Shown: in pieces, positions 1 through 7,241 of the stretch | Layout: each line of letters begins with the position of its first letter | How positions within the stretch are numbered: position 1 is the stretch's first letter | Origin: Brachymonas denitrificans | GTDB lineage: Bacteria > Pseudomonadota > Gammaproteobacteria > Burkholderiales > Burkholderiaceae_C | Length of the DNA stretch: 64,000 nt | NCBI RefSeq assembly: GCF_907163135.1 | Contig: NZ_CAJQUA010000001.1 | Coordinates: 1,627,001 to 1,691,000, forward strand | Reading direction: 5' to 3' | Made by a program: the position numbers and the translations under genes | The notes under the pieces: model-generated | What the model was told of the DNA's origin: nothing | Seen by the model: the letters and a program-made list of their open reading frames with translations, nothing else | The model's database searches: none

Positions 1-759
1 CGCCAGGCCAAGGAACAGGCCGACCACATGGCGCGGCTGTCGGTGCTGGGCGAACTCTCGAGCACGCTGGCGCACGAGCTGAACCAGCCACTGGCCGCCA
101 TCGGCAACTATGCGCGCAGCCTGCTACGCCGCGCCGACCAGCAACGCCTGACGGACGATGCCGTGCGCACCGCCGCCGGCGAAGTCGCCACCCAGGCCGA
201 CCGCGCGGCCGACATCGTCACCCGCATCCGCAGCTTCTCGCGCAAACGCAGCGCGCAAAGCGGCCCAGTCTCGCCGGTGCGCCTGGCCGAAGATGCCGTG
301 GCCCTGTTCCGCGGCATGATGGTGCATGCGCCCACCGTGCTGGTGCACAACCGCGTGCCGGACGATGTGCTGGTGGATGCCGACGCCCTGCAGATCCAGC
401 AGGTGCTGCTCAACCTGCTGAAAAACGGCCTGGACGCCACGCGCCAGCTCGAGCCGGAACACCAGACGCTGCAGATCGCGCTGGATGCCGACGCCCGGCA
501 GGTGCAACTGGCCGTGCAGGACGACGGCGAACCCCTGCCGCCAGACGCGCTGCAGAGCCTGTTCCAACCCTTCTACACCACCAAGCCCGACGGCCTCGGC
601 CTGGGCCTGGCCATCTGCCGCACCATTGCCGAGGCGCATGGCGGCCGGCTCGATGCGCGCGCGGGCGACCACGGCCGCGGCCTGCGCTTCACGCTGACGC
701 TGCCGCGCTACCTTCCCCCTCCCCCACTTGCTGAGGCCCCTGCCTATGACCCAGCCTGA
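1..759 (+). CDS. Sensor histidine kinase, C-terminal part (gene cut by window edge)
   Basis: This is the sensor half of a two-component pair. The frame is open from base 1 with no start, so the input domain lies outside the window and the signal cannot be told. Visible are the H-box with the phospho-accepting His at about residue 25 of the fragment (LAHELNQPLAA), an N-box (LLNLLKNGLDAT) and the glycine boxes DDGEPLPP and GLGLGLAICRTI. The LAHELNQPL form of the H-box is typical of FixL/DctB/TodS-like kinases. It should autophosphorylate with ATP and pass phosphate to the regulator that follows. The stop at 757-759 overlaps the regulator start by 14 bases, which indicates translational coupling. 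Confidence 0.9.
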   Translation, partial: RQAKEQADHMARLSVLGELSSTLAHELNQPLAAIGNYARSLLRRADQQRLTDDAVRTAAGEVATQADRAADIVTRIRSFSRKRSAQSGPVSPVRLAEDAVALFRGMMVHAPTVLVHNRVPDDVLVDADALQIQQVLLNLLKNGLDATRQLEPEHQTLQIALDADARQVQLAVQDDGEPLPPDALQSLFQPFYTTKPDGLGLGLAICRTIAEAHGGRLDARAGDHGRGLRFTLTLPRYLPPPPLAEAPAYDPA

Positions 760-1378
760 CCTCTGGCATCTGCACGTCGTCGACGACGATGCCGCCTTCC
801 GCCGCTCCCTGCTGTTCCTGCTCGAATCCATGGGCTGGGACGTGACCGGCCATGCCTCTGGGCCGGAGTTTCTGGCCGCCTGCCCCGAGCCGGACGAACG
901 CATCGGCTGCCTGCTGCTGGACATCCGCATGCCGCAGATGAGCGGGCTGGAACTGCAGCGCACGCTGGGCGAGCGCGGCTGGACCACGCCGGTGGTGTTC
1001 ATCACCGGCCATGGCGACGTGGAACTGGCCGTGCAGGCGATGAAACAGGGGGCGTTTGATTTTCTGGAAAAGCCGTTCAAGGATCAGCGGCTGCTGGATG
1101 TGGTGAGCGCGGCACTGCGCCAGCATGAGGCCACGCTGCAGCGCGACAGCCGCACGCGCGAGGCGCATGAGGCGCTGGCGCGCCTGTCACCGCGTGAGGC
1201 GGAAGTGGCGCTGCTGGTGGCGCGCGGGCTGCCGAACAAGCTGGTGGCCAGGGAACTGGATATCAGCGAGAAGACCGTGCATATCCATCGGCAGCATGTG
1301 ATGGAGAAGCTGGGGATCGGCAGCGCGGCGGAATTGGCGCGGGTGGTGTTGCGGGCGGATCCGGGGGCGTTGGATTGA
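746..1378 (+). CDS. FixJ/NarL-type response regulator
   Basis: This is the partner of the upstream kinase. The receiver domain covers residues 8-120, with the acidic pocket VVDDD, the phospho-acceptor Asp at about residue 59 (LLLDIRMPQMSG) and the conserved Lys in FLEKPF. A LuxR/NarL-type helix-turn-helix follows at about residues 138-200 (LSPREAEVALLVARG, SEKTVHIHRQHVMEKL). A phosphorylation-controlled DNA-binding activator of the FixJ/TodT/StyR class is expected. The ATG at 746 is preferred because it begins just before the receiver and gives a short overlap with the kinase; a start at 728 is also open. The target genes are not evident here. Confidence 0.92.
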   Translation: MTQPDLWHLHVVDDDAAFRRSLLFLLESMGWDVTGHASGPEFLAACPEPDERIGCLLLDIRMPQMSGLELQRTLGERGWTTPVVFITGHGDVELAVQAMKQGAFDFLEKPFKDQRLLDVVSAALRQHEATLQRDSRTREAHEALARLSPREAEVALLVARGLPNKLVARELDISEKTVHIHRQHVMEKLGIGSAAELARVVLRADPGALD

Positions 1379-1395
1379 TTCCCGCCCCTTGCATT

Positions 1396-1439
1396 TGCGG
1401 CGAATAAGGCGCTTATTCTCCGCATGAATTGCGGAGAAT
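1396..1439. repeat. Three alternating copies of a 10-bp motif (compound inverted repeat)
   Basis: ATTCTCCGCA at 1415-1424 is followed by its exact reverse complement at 1430-1439 and preceded by a one-mismatch inverted copy at 1396-1405 (TGCGGCGAAT). The first pairing extends to 13 bases (1396-1408 with 1412-1424, one mismatch). There is no T-tract, so a simple terminator is unlikely. An operator or the end of a mobile element is possible. The remaining DNA from 1440 to 1559 shows no convincing gene. Confidence 0.6.
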
Positions 1440-1559
1440 CGCAGGGTTAAGTTGCTGCGGCATAGAAGAACCCAGCTATCAGGAAGAGCAAGAACGCTAC
1501 AGCTTGCGCGGCGGCGAACAATCCTTGCCAGTTCAGGCTTTTAACTGTAGAAGTTCAGA

Positions 1560-2061
1560 AAACTCCTGCAGGATCGTCTTGTGGAAGCGCTCGCAGATAC
1601 CGTTGGTCTGTGGGTGATTGGCCTTGGTCTTGCTGTGCTCGATGTCGTTGATCGCCAGGTACAACTGATAGTCATGCGTCTCGGCCTTGCCACTTCTTGC
1701 GCTCCAGTGCGGCCACCTGGGCTTCTGTCAGCACGGCCCCTGTTTGTGCCACTTGCGCCTCCAGTTGTGCGAGCCGCTGCTTGAAGCTGGCCAGGTTGTG
1801 TCGCAACCAGATCGATCGCACCCCTGAGCCAGAGACGAAGATGCCACGCTGGCGCAGCTCATTGCTGGCACGCAGTTGGCCGTGGGCAGGTTGCTCCAGG
1901 GCATAGGCAATCACAGCAGCCTCTACGGCCTCTTCGACGCGGTTCTTGGGATTGGGTTTGCGCCGGTTGCTGTCCAACAGCGCTTGCACGCCGCCTTGTT
2001 CGTGCGCGTCACGGTAGCGATAGAAGGTATCGCGCGAGACGCCCATGACACGACATGCGCG
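1560..2061 (-). pseudogene. Decayed IS481-family transposase (internal deletion, both ends lost)
   Basis: Reading the minus strand from about 2061, the fragment starts inside the helix-turn-helix region (RACRVMGVSRDTFYRYRD) and continues through FVSGSGVRSIWLRH to ALERKKW near 1690. It then jumps, out of frame, to the end of the integrase core (DYQLYLAINDIEHSKTKANH, PQTNGICERFHKTILQEF) and stops resembling a transposase at about 1560. The first part of the DDE catalytic core is therefore deleted, and both the N-terminus and the C-terminal tail are missing. Terminal inverted repeats were not identified. It lies about 55 bases from the distal attC site and may have truncated the array. Confidence 0.8.
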
Positions 2062-2116
2062 CGGCGTCTTTCACGCGTTCGAAGAGTCTTGAGAGCCAAG
2101 CCATTTGGTCTATGAC

Positions 2117-2185
2117 GTCTAACGTGGAGGTCACCGGCGCTGCGAGGCTATATCGCGCAGCGTCCGGTGGACCGCAGGGTTATGC
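2117..2185 (-). repeat. attC site a (69 bp)
   Basis: Core boxes are GTCTAAC at 2117-2123 and GTTATGC at 2179-2185, with a long palindromic centre. It closes the DUF4236 cassette, whose TAA (2180-2182) lies inside the core box. It is almost identical to the site at 6257-6325. Confidence 0.9.
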
Positions 2186-3292
2186 CGCTTGTGCGGCACA
2201 GGCACCTTCCTTAGGCATGCTCTTGCCCAGCGAAGAAATGGCTTCAGCAAAGCCGCTTCCGGCACCGCAACGGGATAGTTGCAGCACCTCATTTAGCCCA
2301 GACTGACTCGACAGAGTGACTTCCTCGTATCGGCAGATGGGCAGTTCCTTGTTGTCCTTGAATCGTTTATCGGGACCACCAGACTTGTTGACGTACTTCC
2401 ACGTTCGATCTACGACTTCGGCATCTCGGGGAACAGACTCGCTTTCGATGAATCGAGTTGCGCCTACTTCCACTCGCAGTTCTTGATAGCCAACGGCACC
2501 CACGCCGTTCTGGTCATATACGAGAACGCGGTCAGGGAAAAAGTGAAGCGTTTGACGACCTACACCAACAGCGACGGTTTCGATGTTCGTCTTGACGTAT
2601 GGTGGTTCAGCCCTACGAATAGAAGTGCTCTTTCGGCGGACAAGATCGCTTGCTCCCGCATGATATTTTCGATCATGTACCTTTCCAGACGCCTCGATAT
2701 GCCAAGCCGCCGCGCAATTGGCAAGCTGGCTCGCGGCCGCGTGAAGTTTGGCATAGGCGGCTTCCATGTCGGAATCGAAGTCATAGAAGAGCACAACGGT
2801 CTTTTGTAGGGCGTCTCGCGTATGGGCTGCATATGTTCCAGCAGCGGCAGCGACTGCGAGTATGCCTACGAGCCAAACGGGCCAGCCGGAAGAGAACCCA
2901 AGACCAAGCACCGCAACTGAGATAACCGCAACAAAAGGCCACAGGCGAGTCTTTGCGCGCTTTTGGTTTAGCTCGTCCAGAAGCTCTCGGGATGACGAAT
3001 CGACGATTTGAGAAACATCGGCGGATTCGATTTCCTCCAATGGCGCATGAGTTCCTGGCGGTATTTCAGAAGCCGATGGCGGAAGTGACTGAGGTGGTGA
3101 GTTACGGGGAGACGACGATGGAGGAAGCGTAGCGCGATAGTAAAGTCCGCCTCGGCCCATGTGAACGTAGTTACCTCGTGGGCCGACGCCAAAGCGAAGG
3201 CCAGTTACACCAGCCGAAACGCCGATTCCTGACTTGGACAGATTGAATCGCAACGGCCCGACACTGATGCTCTTTCTCAGATAGAAGCCCAT
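2180..3292 (-). CDS. Cassette gene: DUF4236-domain membrane protein
   Basis: This is a 370-residue protein. Its N-terminus (MGFYLRKSISVGPLRFNLSK, then GVGPRGNYVHMGRGGLYYR) matches the DUF4236 pattern, a short domain of unknown function often found at the start of bacterial membrane-associated proteins. A Pro/Ser-rich linker (about 56-80) leads to two hydrophobic segments at about residues 117-134 and 138-155, then a soluble region of about 210 residues that is not recognised. The ATG at 3292 lies 32 bases from the preceding attC and the TAA falls inside its own attC. The role is unknown; envelope location is inferred from the hydrophobic pair. Confidence 0.85.
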   Translation of the reverse strand: MGFYLRKSISVGPLRFNLSKSGIGVSAGVTGLRFGVGPRGNYVHMGRGGLYYRATLPPSSSPRNSPPQSLPPSASEIPPGTHAPLEEIESADVSQIVDSSSRELLDELNQKRAKTRLWPFVAVISVAVLGLGFSSGWPVWLVGILAVAAAAGTYAAHTRDALQKTVVLFYDFDSDMEAAYAKLHAAASQLANCAAAWHIEASGKVHDRKYHAGASDLVRRKSTSIRRAEPPYVKTNIETVAVGVGRQTLHFFPDRVLVYDQNGVGAVGYQELRVEVGATRFIESESVPRDAEVVDRTWKYVNKSGGPDKRFKDNKELPICRYEEVTLSSQSGLNEVLQLSRCGAGSGFAEAISSLGKSMPKEGACAAQAA

Positions 3293-3323
3293 TGACTAAA
3301 CCTCCAAGGCGTGACTGTAAGCA

Positions 3324-3383
3324 GCATAACACCTGAGTTAAGCCGCGCCGCGAAGCGGTGTCGGCTTGAATGAATTGTTATGC
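3324..3383 (-). repeat. attC site b (60 bp)
   Basis: Core boxes are GCATAAC at 3324-3330 and GTTATGC at 3377-3383. The centre folds as GCCGCGCCGC against GCGGTGTCGGC. It is nearly identical to the site at 4242-4301, so the two neighbouring cassettes carry related sites. Confidence 0.92.
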
Positions 3384-4223
3384 CCCACGCAGTGTACGCG
3401 CCAAATCATTGACTGCCGCCTGTACGACAAGCCAAGAGATGCTGCAAGTGTCTGCGTCCGGAGAGGCGCGGGTGACAAGCTGCTCATACGGGTGAATCAG
3501 GTTGCGGAAGTCACGCAGTGCATGAGAGAACTTTTTGACGTCAAGGCCGAGCCAGTTAAGGTGGTGGGCGACGTCAATCATGCTCGACAGCGACCACTGA
3601 TGAAACGGCAATACTTTGCCCTCTTTGTCACGAGGAGCAGCAGCGCAAGTGTTTGCGTCTCGTGGGAAACGCTGGCAGACGCCAAGTAGCAAGCCCTCAA
3701 GGAGACTGCCCATGACAATGTTCGCCGCAAGGAAGGCTTTAGCGTCAACGCATCGTTGAGCCTCAGACCATCTATCGGCGAGGAGTTGGCCGATGCCTGG
3801 TTCCAGCCGCAATGCCAAGAAATCAGGCGGAGGGAGTGGCTTAAGCTCCGCCTCTGGTGCTTCCGGATCAAAGGAAACCGTGATGCGCTCGAAGTATGGC
3901 TCTACGCCTTTTAGCCGTACAGCAAAGCCCTCGATGTATAGGGCTTCATTGAGCAGCTTGAGCGCAATACCGGTCTTGGCTTTGTCTCCCTGATACTCCT
4001 TGGGCGAGGCGAGTCGCTTGATGACTCCCGCGAGCTCCTCACGAGAGCAGGCACGCAGTGCATCTAGAACCCAACGTTGCCGGGTTGAACCGTCATGGAC
4101 AAAGCGAGGGACGCCAGCACGCTCAAAGAATGCGGTGAGGTAAGAGCTTGAGCGGTAGACCGGGTACTGCTCCCCGTTGCCGCAGATGAACTCAGCAATC
4201 TTGTCTAACGTGCTGTCATCCAC
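3378..4223 (-). CDS. Cassette gene: HEPN-like protein, candidate defence RNase
   Basis: This is a 281-residue protein. The C-terminal half is predicted helical (AKAFLAANIVMGSLLEGLLL) and carries RDFRNLIHPYEQ near residues 237-248. That fits the R-x4-6-H signature of HEPN domains, which are RNases in many toxin-antitoxin and abortive-infection systems. The N-terminal half (about 1-120) looks like a separate helical domain, as in AbiJ-type two-domain proteins. This assignment rests on motif resemblance only. No antitoxin partner lies in the same cassette. The start appears to be GTG at 4223 because the nearby ATGs are out of frame. The TAA lies inside its attC. Confidence 0.75.
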   Translation of the reverse strand: MDDSTLDKIAEFICGNGEQYPVYRSSSYLTAFFERAGVPRFVHDGSTRQRWVLDALRACSREELAGVIKRLASPKEYQGDKAKTGIALKLLNEALYIEGFAVRLKGVEPYFERITVSFDPEAPEAELKPLPPPDFLALRLEPGIGQLLADRWSEAQRCVDAKAFLAANIVMGSLLEGLLLGVCQRFPRDANTCAAAPRDKEGKVLPFHQWSLSSMIDVAHHLNWLGLDVKKFSHALRDFRNLIHPYEQLVTRASPDADTCSISWLVVQAAVNDLARTLRGA

Positions 4224-4241
4224 GACAGATTCTCATGTGGG

Positions 4242-4301
4242 GCATAACGCCTGAATTAAGCCGCGCCGCGAAGCGGCGTCGGCTTGAATGAATTGTTAGG
4301 C
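4242..4301 (-). repeat. attC site c (60 bp)
   Basis: Core boxes are GCATAAC at 4242-4248 and GTTAGGC at 4295-4301, with a GCCGCGCCGC / GCGGCGTCGGC hairpin. It differs from site b at only a few bases. Confidence 0.92.
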
Positions 4302-4982
4302 ATCTGCGGCGCCTTCCTCAACAAATGCCTCGGGAGAGAACACTGGGAACCCACCGGTGCGGCTCCTATGGAAAGGCTGGCTGCCTCCCAAGAGACCCGC
4401 TGCCTCCAAATACGATACGTTGAGATGTTCAAGCGCCGTTTTGTTTTGTTGCCCCATTCTCATAGCCTCAATCCACATGACTTTGGCGACTTTGGGCCAG
4501 GTCGTGTCGACGAAGATACACATCGCATTGTCAATCCGAATAAAAGCGAGATTTTCCTTGTTGCCCCATTGGACTGGATCGAACTTAAAGTCAAAATTCA
4601 GACTTTCCTCTCCGGACTCGATGTGTCGCCAACAGATATAGAGGCCCTTGAGTTGGCAATCATCAATGAACAATCCTTCTGGGCCAGTGAAAGCATCAAT
4701 TATTGGCTTTAGGCAGTTGTCAATGTCAGCTTTAGCGTCTGTTTCATATCTGCTTTTCGCTGGAACCAGCCAAGTGATATCCAGAGTAAGTTGGCCCGTA
4801 AGAACGAACTTGTATTGTGAAAGTACATTCTTGATTTTCCCGAGATACTTATTCTTGACGTTCTTAGAAGACTGAACCGAGGCTGGTGATCCAATGATTG
4901 AAATGGATAGCTCACCAAATGGCGGTGGCTCAAGCCCCAAATTAGCTCGTTCAATTGCCTCTATCAGCTCTTCATCTGACAT
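4296..4982 (-). CDS. Cassette gene: RusA-family Holliday junction resolvase-like protein
   Basis: This is a 228-residue protein containing the RusA signature KADIDNCLKPIIDAF (residues 84-98) followed by IDDCQL (106-111). The acidic residues D86, D88 and D107/D108 match the catalytic Asp positions known for RusA, which resolves Holliday junctions and is usually prophage-borne. The protein is longer than typical RusA (about 120 residues), with an N-terminal lead and an extra C-terminal region of about 110 residues of unknown role. The ATG at 4982 precedes attC d closely, and the TAA is inside attC c. A resolvase carried as an integron cassette is unusual, since cassette exchange itself produces junction intermediates. 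Confidence 0.82.
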   Translation of the reverse strand: MSDEELIEAIERANLGLEPPPFGELSISIIGSPASVQSSKNVKNKYLGKIKNVLSQYKFVLTGQLTLDITWLVPAKSRYETDAKADIDNCLKPIIDAFTGPEGLFIDDCQLKGLYICWRHIESGEESLNFDFKFDPVQWGNKENLAFIRIDNAMCIFVDTTWPKVAKVMWIEAMRMGQQNKTALEHLNVSYLEAAGLLGGSQPFHRSRTGGFPVFSPEAFVEEGAADA

Positions 4983-5006
4983 AGCTCACGCAATCCTCTG
5001 AAAGAT

Positions 5007-5105
5007 GCCTAACGCTTGACGTGAGGGACCGCCGTAGCGGCGAAGCCGCGAAGGGAACCCACAAGCGCAGCTTGTGGGCGGTCCCTCTCGACGGAAGGGT
5101 TAGGC
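5007..5105 (-). repeat. attC site d (99 bp)
   Basis: Core boxes are GCCTAAC at 5007-5013 and GTTAGGC at 5099-5105. It is the longest site of the array, with an extended arm (GAGGGACCGCC paired with GGCGGTCCCTC) and an inner CACAAGC/GCTTGTG hairpin. Confidence 0.9.
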
Positions 5106-5106
5106 G

Positions 5107-5811
5107 TCAGGGCGGGCACAGCGCCGCACCCTCAAGAAGTAGGGTCTGTAATGCCTTGGCTAACCACGTGTGCAACGCATCGAACAGAGGTAGTTCTCCT
5201 TCGACTGGAGGTGTACTTGAGGTAGCGGCAAAGTGTAGCGCCATGGCGGGAGGAAGCGGAGCACCTACTGAGGCATTGATGATGCGCGGCAGATTTGATC
5301 GGTGCGACATCCGGTTGCGGAGGTCTCCCCACAGCTTCCATTCGTCCGAAGTACAGATTGTCCGTAGTGCTGCTGCCAAACCAGTGGCAGGCGCTTTCTG
5401 TGCTAGCCAGTCGTTGAGACGGTTGAGACTGCATGCTCGTTGCTCCTTCGCTCCGAAAGGCAGCGCCAAGACGCTAGGATGGCTTGCAAGTGCCGCAAGC
5501 GCGTAGGCGGTGCTGTCCATGCAGGAGACACCAGCAGAGAACATATTGAATAGGGCCTTCTCTCGAACATAGATCCCTTCATGGGGCACCGCAACGCCGA
5601 GTTCATTCCAGGATCGCTTGTAGTTCTCCCACTCTTCTCCAGCAGCCCGGAAGCGCCAGCCAATGAGGTTGGATGCTCCAGCGAATTCTTGCCATTCAGA
5701 GCCCTTTTGGGGCTGCAGCAGGATGCGACGAGCAGCAGCCATGAAGCAGGTCAGCTCGTCGATCGGGAAGTCGTCTGGGACGTTGATGCAGTACTCGTCG
5801 CAGTAGCGCAT
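5107..5811 (-). CDS. Cassette gene: HEPN-like protein of unknown function
   Basis: This is a 234-residue protein starting at the ATG at 5811 (MRYCDEYCINVPDDF). Upstream in-frame ATGs fall inside the attC at 5823-5903 and are disfavoured. The protein is mostly helical, with a central FSAGVSCMDSTAYALAALA segment and LWGDLRNRMSHRSNLPR at about 160-176. R165 to H170 fits the R-x4-H HEPN motif, so an RNA-binding or RNase function is possible. It has no clear sequence similarity to the other HEPN-like cassette by eye. The stop lies one base outside the core box. There is no recognisable partner gene in the cassette, and the function is not established. Confidence 0.75.
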   Translation of the reverse strand: MRYCDEYCINVPDDFPIDELTCFMAAARRILLQPQKGSEWQEFAGASNLIGWRFRAAGEEWENYKRSWNELGVAVPHEGIYVREKALFNMFSAGVSCMDSTAYALAALASHPSVLALPFGAKEQRACSLNRLNDWLAQKAPATGLAAALRTICTSDEWKLWGDLRNRMSHRSNLPRIINASVGAPLPPAMALHFAATSSTPPVEGELPLFDALHTWLAKALQTLLLEGAALCPP

Positions 5812-5822
5812 GGGTATCTGAC

Positions 5823-5903
5823 GCCTAACGTTCGCCATAACCGGCGTGCAAAAGCAGAGCGAAGCGGCGCTTTTGCACGTCCGAGTTGATGGCGTTGTTA
5901 TGC
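5823..5903 (-). repeat. attC site e (81 bp)
   Basis: Core boxes are GCCTAAC at 5823-5829 and GTTATGC at 5897-5903. The hairpin arm is CGTGCAAAAGC paired with GCTTTTGCACG, giving an AT-richer centre than the other sites. Confidence 0.9.
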
Positions 5904-6230
5904 ATGTTTTGGCGCGAACATGATGATTGACATACCTACAAGGGCTACTGAAGACCCTACTAGATCCCAAGTCGTGGGCTTTACACCATCAACTGCCCAA
6001 AGCCAAAGAATGGCCACAAAGATGTAAACACCACCATAGGCGGCATAGACACGACCTGCTGCGGTGGGATGCAACGACAGAAGCCACGCAAAAGCCGCGA
6101 GGCTCAACCCCGCAGGGACGAGAAGCCATACGCTCTTTCCTTGTGTGAGCCAAAGATAGGGAAGGTAGCAACCAACAATTTCGGCCACTGCCGTTACCAG
6201 AAAGAGCGAGATTGTTTTGATTTCAAGCAT
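5898..6230 (-). CDS. Cassette gene: YnfA/UPF0060-family small membrane protein
   Basis: This is a 110-residue protein with four hydrophobic segments. It matches the YnfA family in order and motifs: [13 protein letters not shown] near the start, then [18 protein letters not shown], then [20 protein letters not shown], and a final segment ending in IIMFAP. The usual family length is about 108 residues, so it is intact. YnfA proteins resemble small multidrug resistance transporters, and some have been linked to biocide efflux; the substrate here is unknown. The TAA lies inside its attC. Small efflux proteins are common integron cargo. Confidence 0.93.
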   Translation of the reverse strand: MLEIKTISLFLVTAVAEIVGCYLPYLWLTQGKSVWLLVPAGLSLAAFAWLLSLHPTAAGRVYAAYGGVYIFVAILWLWAVDGVKPTTWDLVGSSVALVGMSIIMFAPKHA

Positions 6231-6256
6231 AGTGACTCGTAATTACCTTCTGAAAT

Positions 6257-6325
6257 GCATAACGTGGAGGTCACCGGCGCTGCGCGGCTTTATCGCGCAG
6301 CGTCCGGTGGACCGCAGGGTTATGC
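6257..6325 (-). repeat. attC site f (69 bp)
   Basis: Core boxes are GCATAAC at 6257-6263 and GTTATGC at 6319-6325. The sequence is almost the same as site a (2117-2185), four cassettes away, including the GTCACCGGCGCTGCG / CGCAGCGTCCGGTG arm. Confidence 0.92.
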
Positions 6326-6337
6326 CTCATGGATTAA

Positions 6338-7138
6338 CTAAATATCCGTGATGCTGTGGAGTTGGTACCGTTTCAACCTACCGTTTGTGGAGTTGACCTT
6401 TGTTACTACTGCGGTCAGTGGATCGAACTCACCGCGTGCAACCTTCCCAAGATTGTCAGCCATGATCGTCTTCTGATAGTCATCCAATTCGCCAAAGGGG
6501 CTGAAACTGTGTGAGATTGAATTGATGGATGTAATCAGTCGCCCAGTTCCGGTTCGTGCGTTAAAGCGACTTACAGCCACTGAAACAACTTCGGTATCTG
6601 GCTCAACAACTTCAGTCTCAAGGTAGTTCAACGTGTCCGCATCAAAACTGATAATTGGTGTTCGACCAAGAGACAGCGAAGCCGATAGCCCCTGATGTTT
6701 GATCGGGAGATGTGCCCTCAGCAAAGCTCTTTCTAGGCGCTCGTGAAGGTCGTCGTTTTCCTTGGTGAGCTGTTGCAGTTTCTTTTTTGCCTTGCGGTTT
6801 GAAAGGACGAAAGGAAGACCGAGGCAGCTTGAAAGCACGAACTTGATGAGGTCGTACAAGCCATTTTTTCCAAGATCGGTCAGTAGCGTTAGGGTGTCTG
6901 GGTCTGTTACAAAAAGCTGAATGTACTGTTCCAGTGAGCCTTCGTAGCTCTTTTTCAGCACGAGGCGGAAGCCCTTCGCTGCGGGGGCTTGAACAACAAC
7001 CTCGCCCTGGATCGAGGCATGAATCGTGAGTAGGAGTATTTCGGAAATGGCTGCTAATGAATGTGCACCATAGTACATATCGAGCCCATCGAACTCGCGC
7101 TCGCCGTCGTCGTACTTGACCTTAAACATCAGTTCCAT
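6338..7138 (-). CDS. Cassette gene: unrecognised 266-residue protein
   Basis: No family is recognised with confidence. The ATG at 7138 has a G-rich ribosome-binding sequence just upstream; a GTG at 7159 is an alternative. Visible features are an N-terminal FKVKYDDGEREFDGLDMYYG, a hydrophobic stretch near LIKFVLSSCLGLPFVL (about residues 100-118), a short Lys-rich coiled-coil (KAKKKLQQLTKENDDLHERL) and a C-terminal region rich in strands. No catalytic motif was seen. It is alone in its cassette. The stop (TAG) lies 12 bases outside the attC core box, so the gene end is slightly set back compared with its neighbours. Confidence 0.78.
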   Translation of the reverse strand: MELMFKVKYDDGEREFDGLDMYYGAHSLAAISEILLLTIHASIQGEVVVQAPAAKGFRLVLKKSYEGSLEQYIQLFVTDPDTLTLLTDLGKNGLYDLIKFVLSSCLGLPFVLSNRKAKKKLQQLTKENDDLHERLERALLRAHLPIKHQGLSASLSLGRTPIISFDADTLNYLETEVVEPDTEVVSVAVSRFNARTGTGRLITSINSISHSFSPFGELDDYQKTIMADNLGKVARGEFDPLTAVVTKVNSTNGRLKRYQLHSITDI

Positions 7139-7177
7139 TTGAACCCCATATGTGAGCACTGAAATTGGCGCGGTGAG

Positions 7178-7241
7178 GCATAACGCCCGGGCTCAGGGGC
7201 GTGAAGCGAAGCGGAGTGTCCCTTGGAGCCCATTGTTAGGC
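7178..7241 (-). repeat. attC site g (64 bp)
   Basis: Core boxes are GCATAAC at 7178-7184 and GTTAGGC at 7235-7241. It shares the CAGGGGCG ... GTCCCTTGGA pattern with site h. Confidence 0.9.

Noticed and set aside
5898..6230. Calling the small membrane cassette gene an EmrE/QacE (SMR) exporter
   Set aside because: Its motifs match YnfA/UPF0060; the SMR active-site glutamate pattern is not seen.
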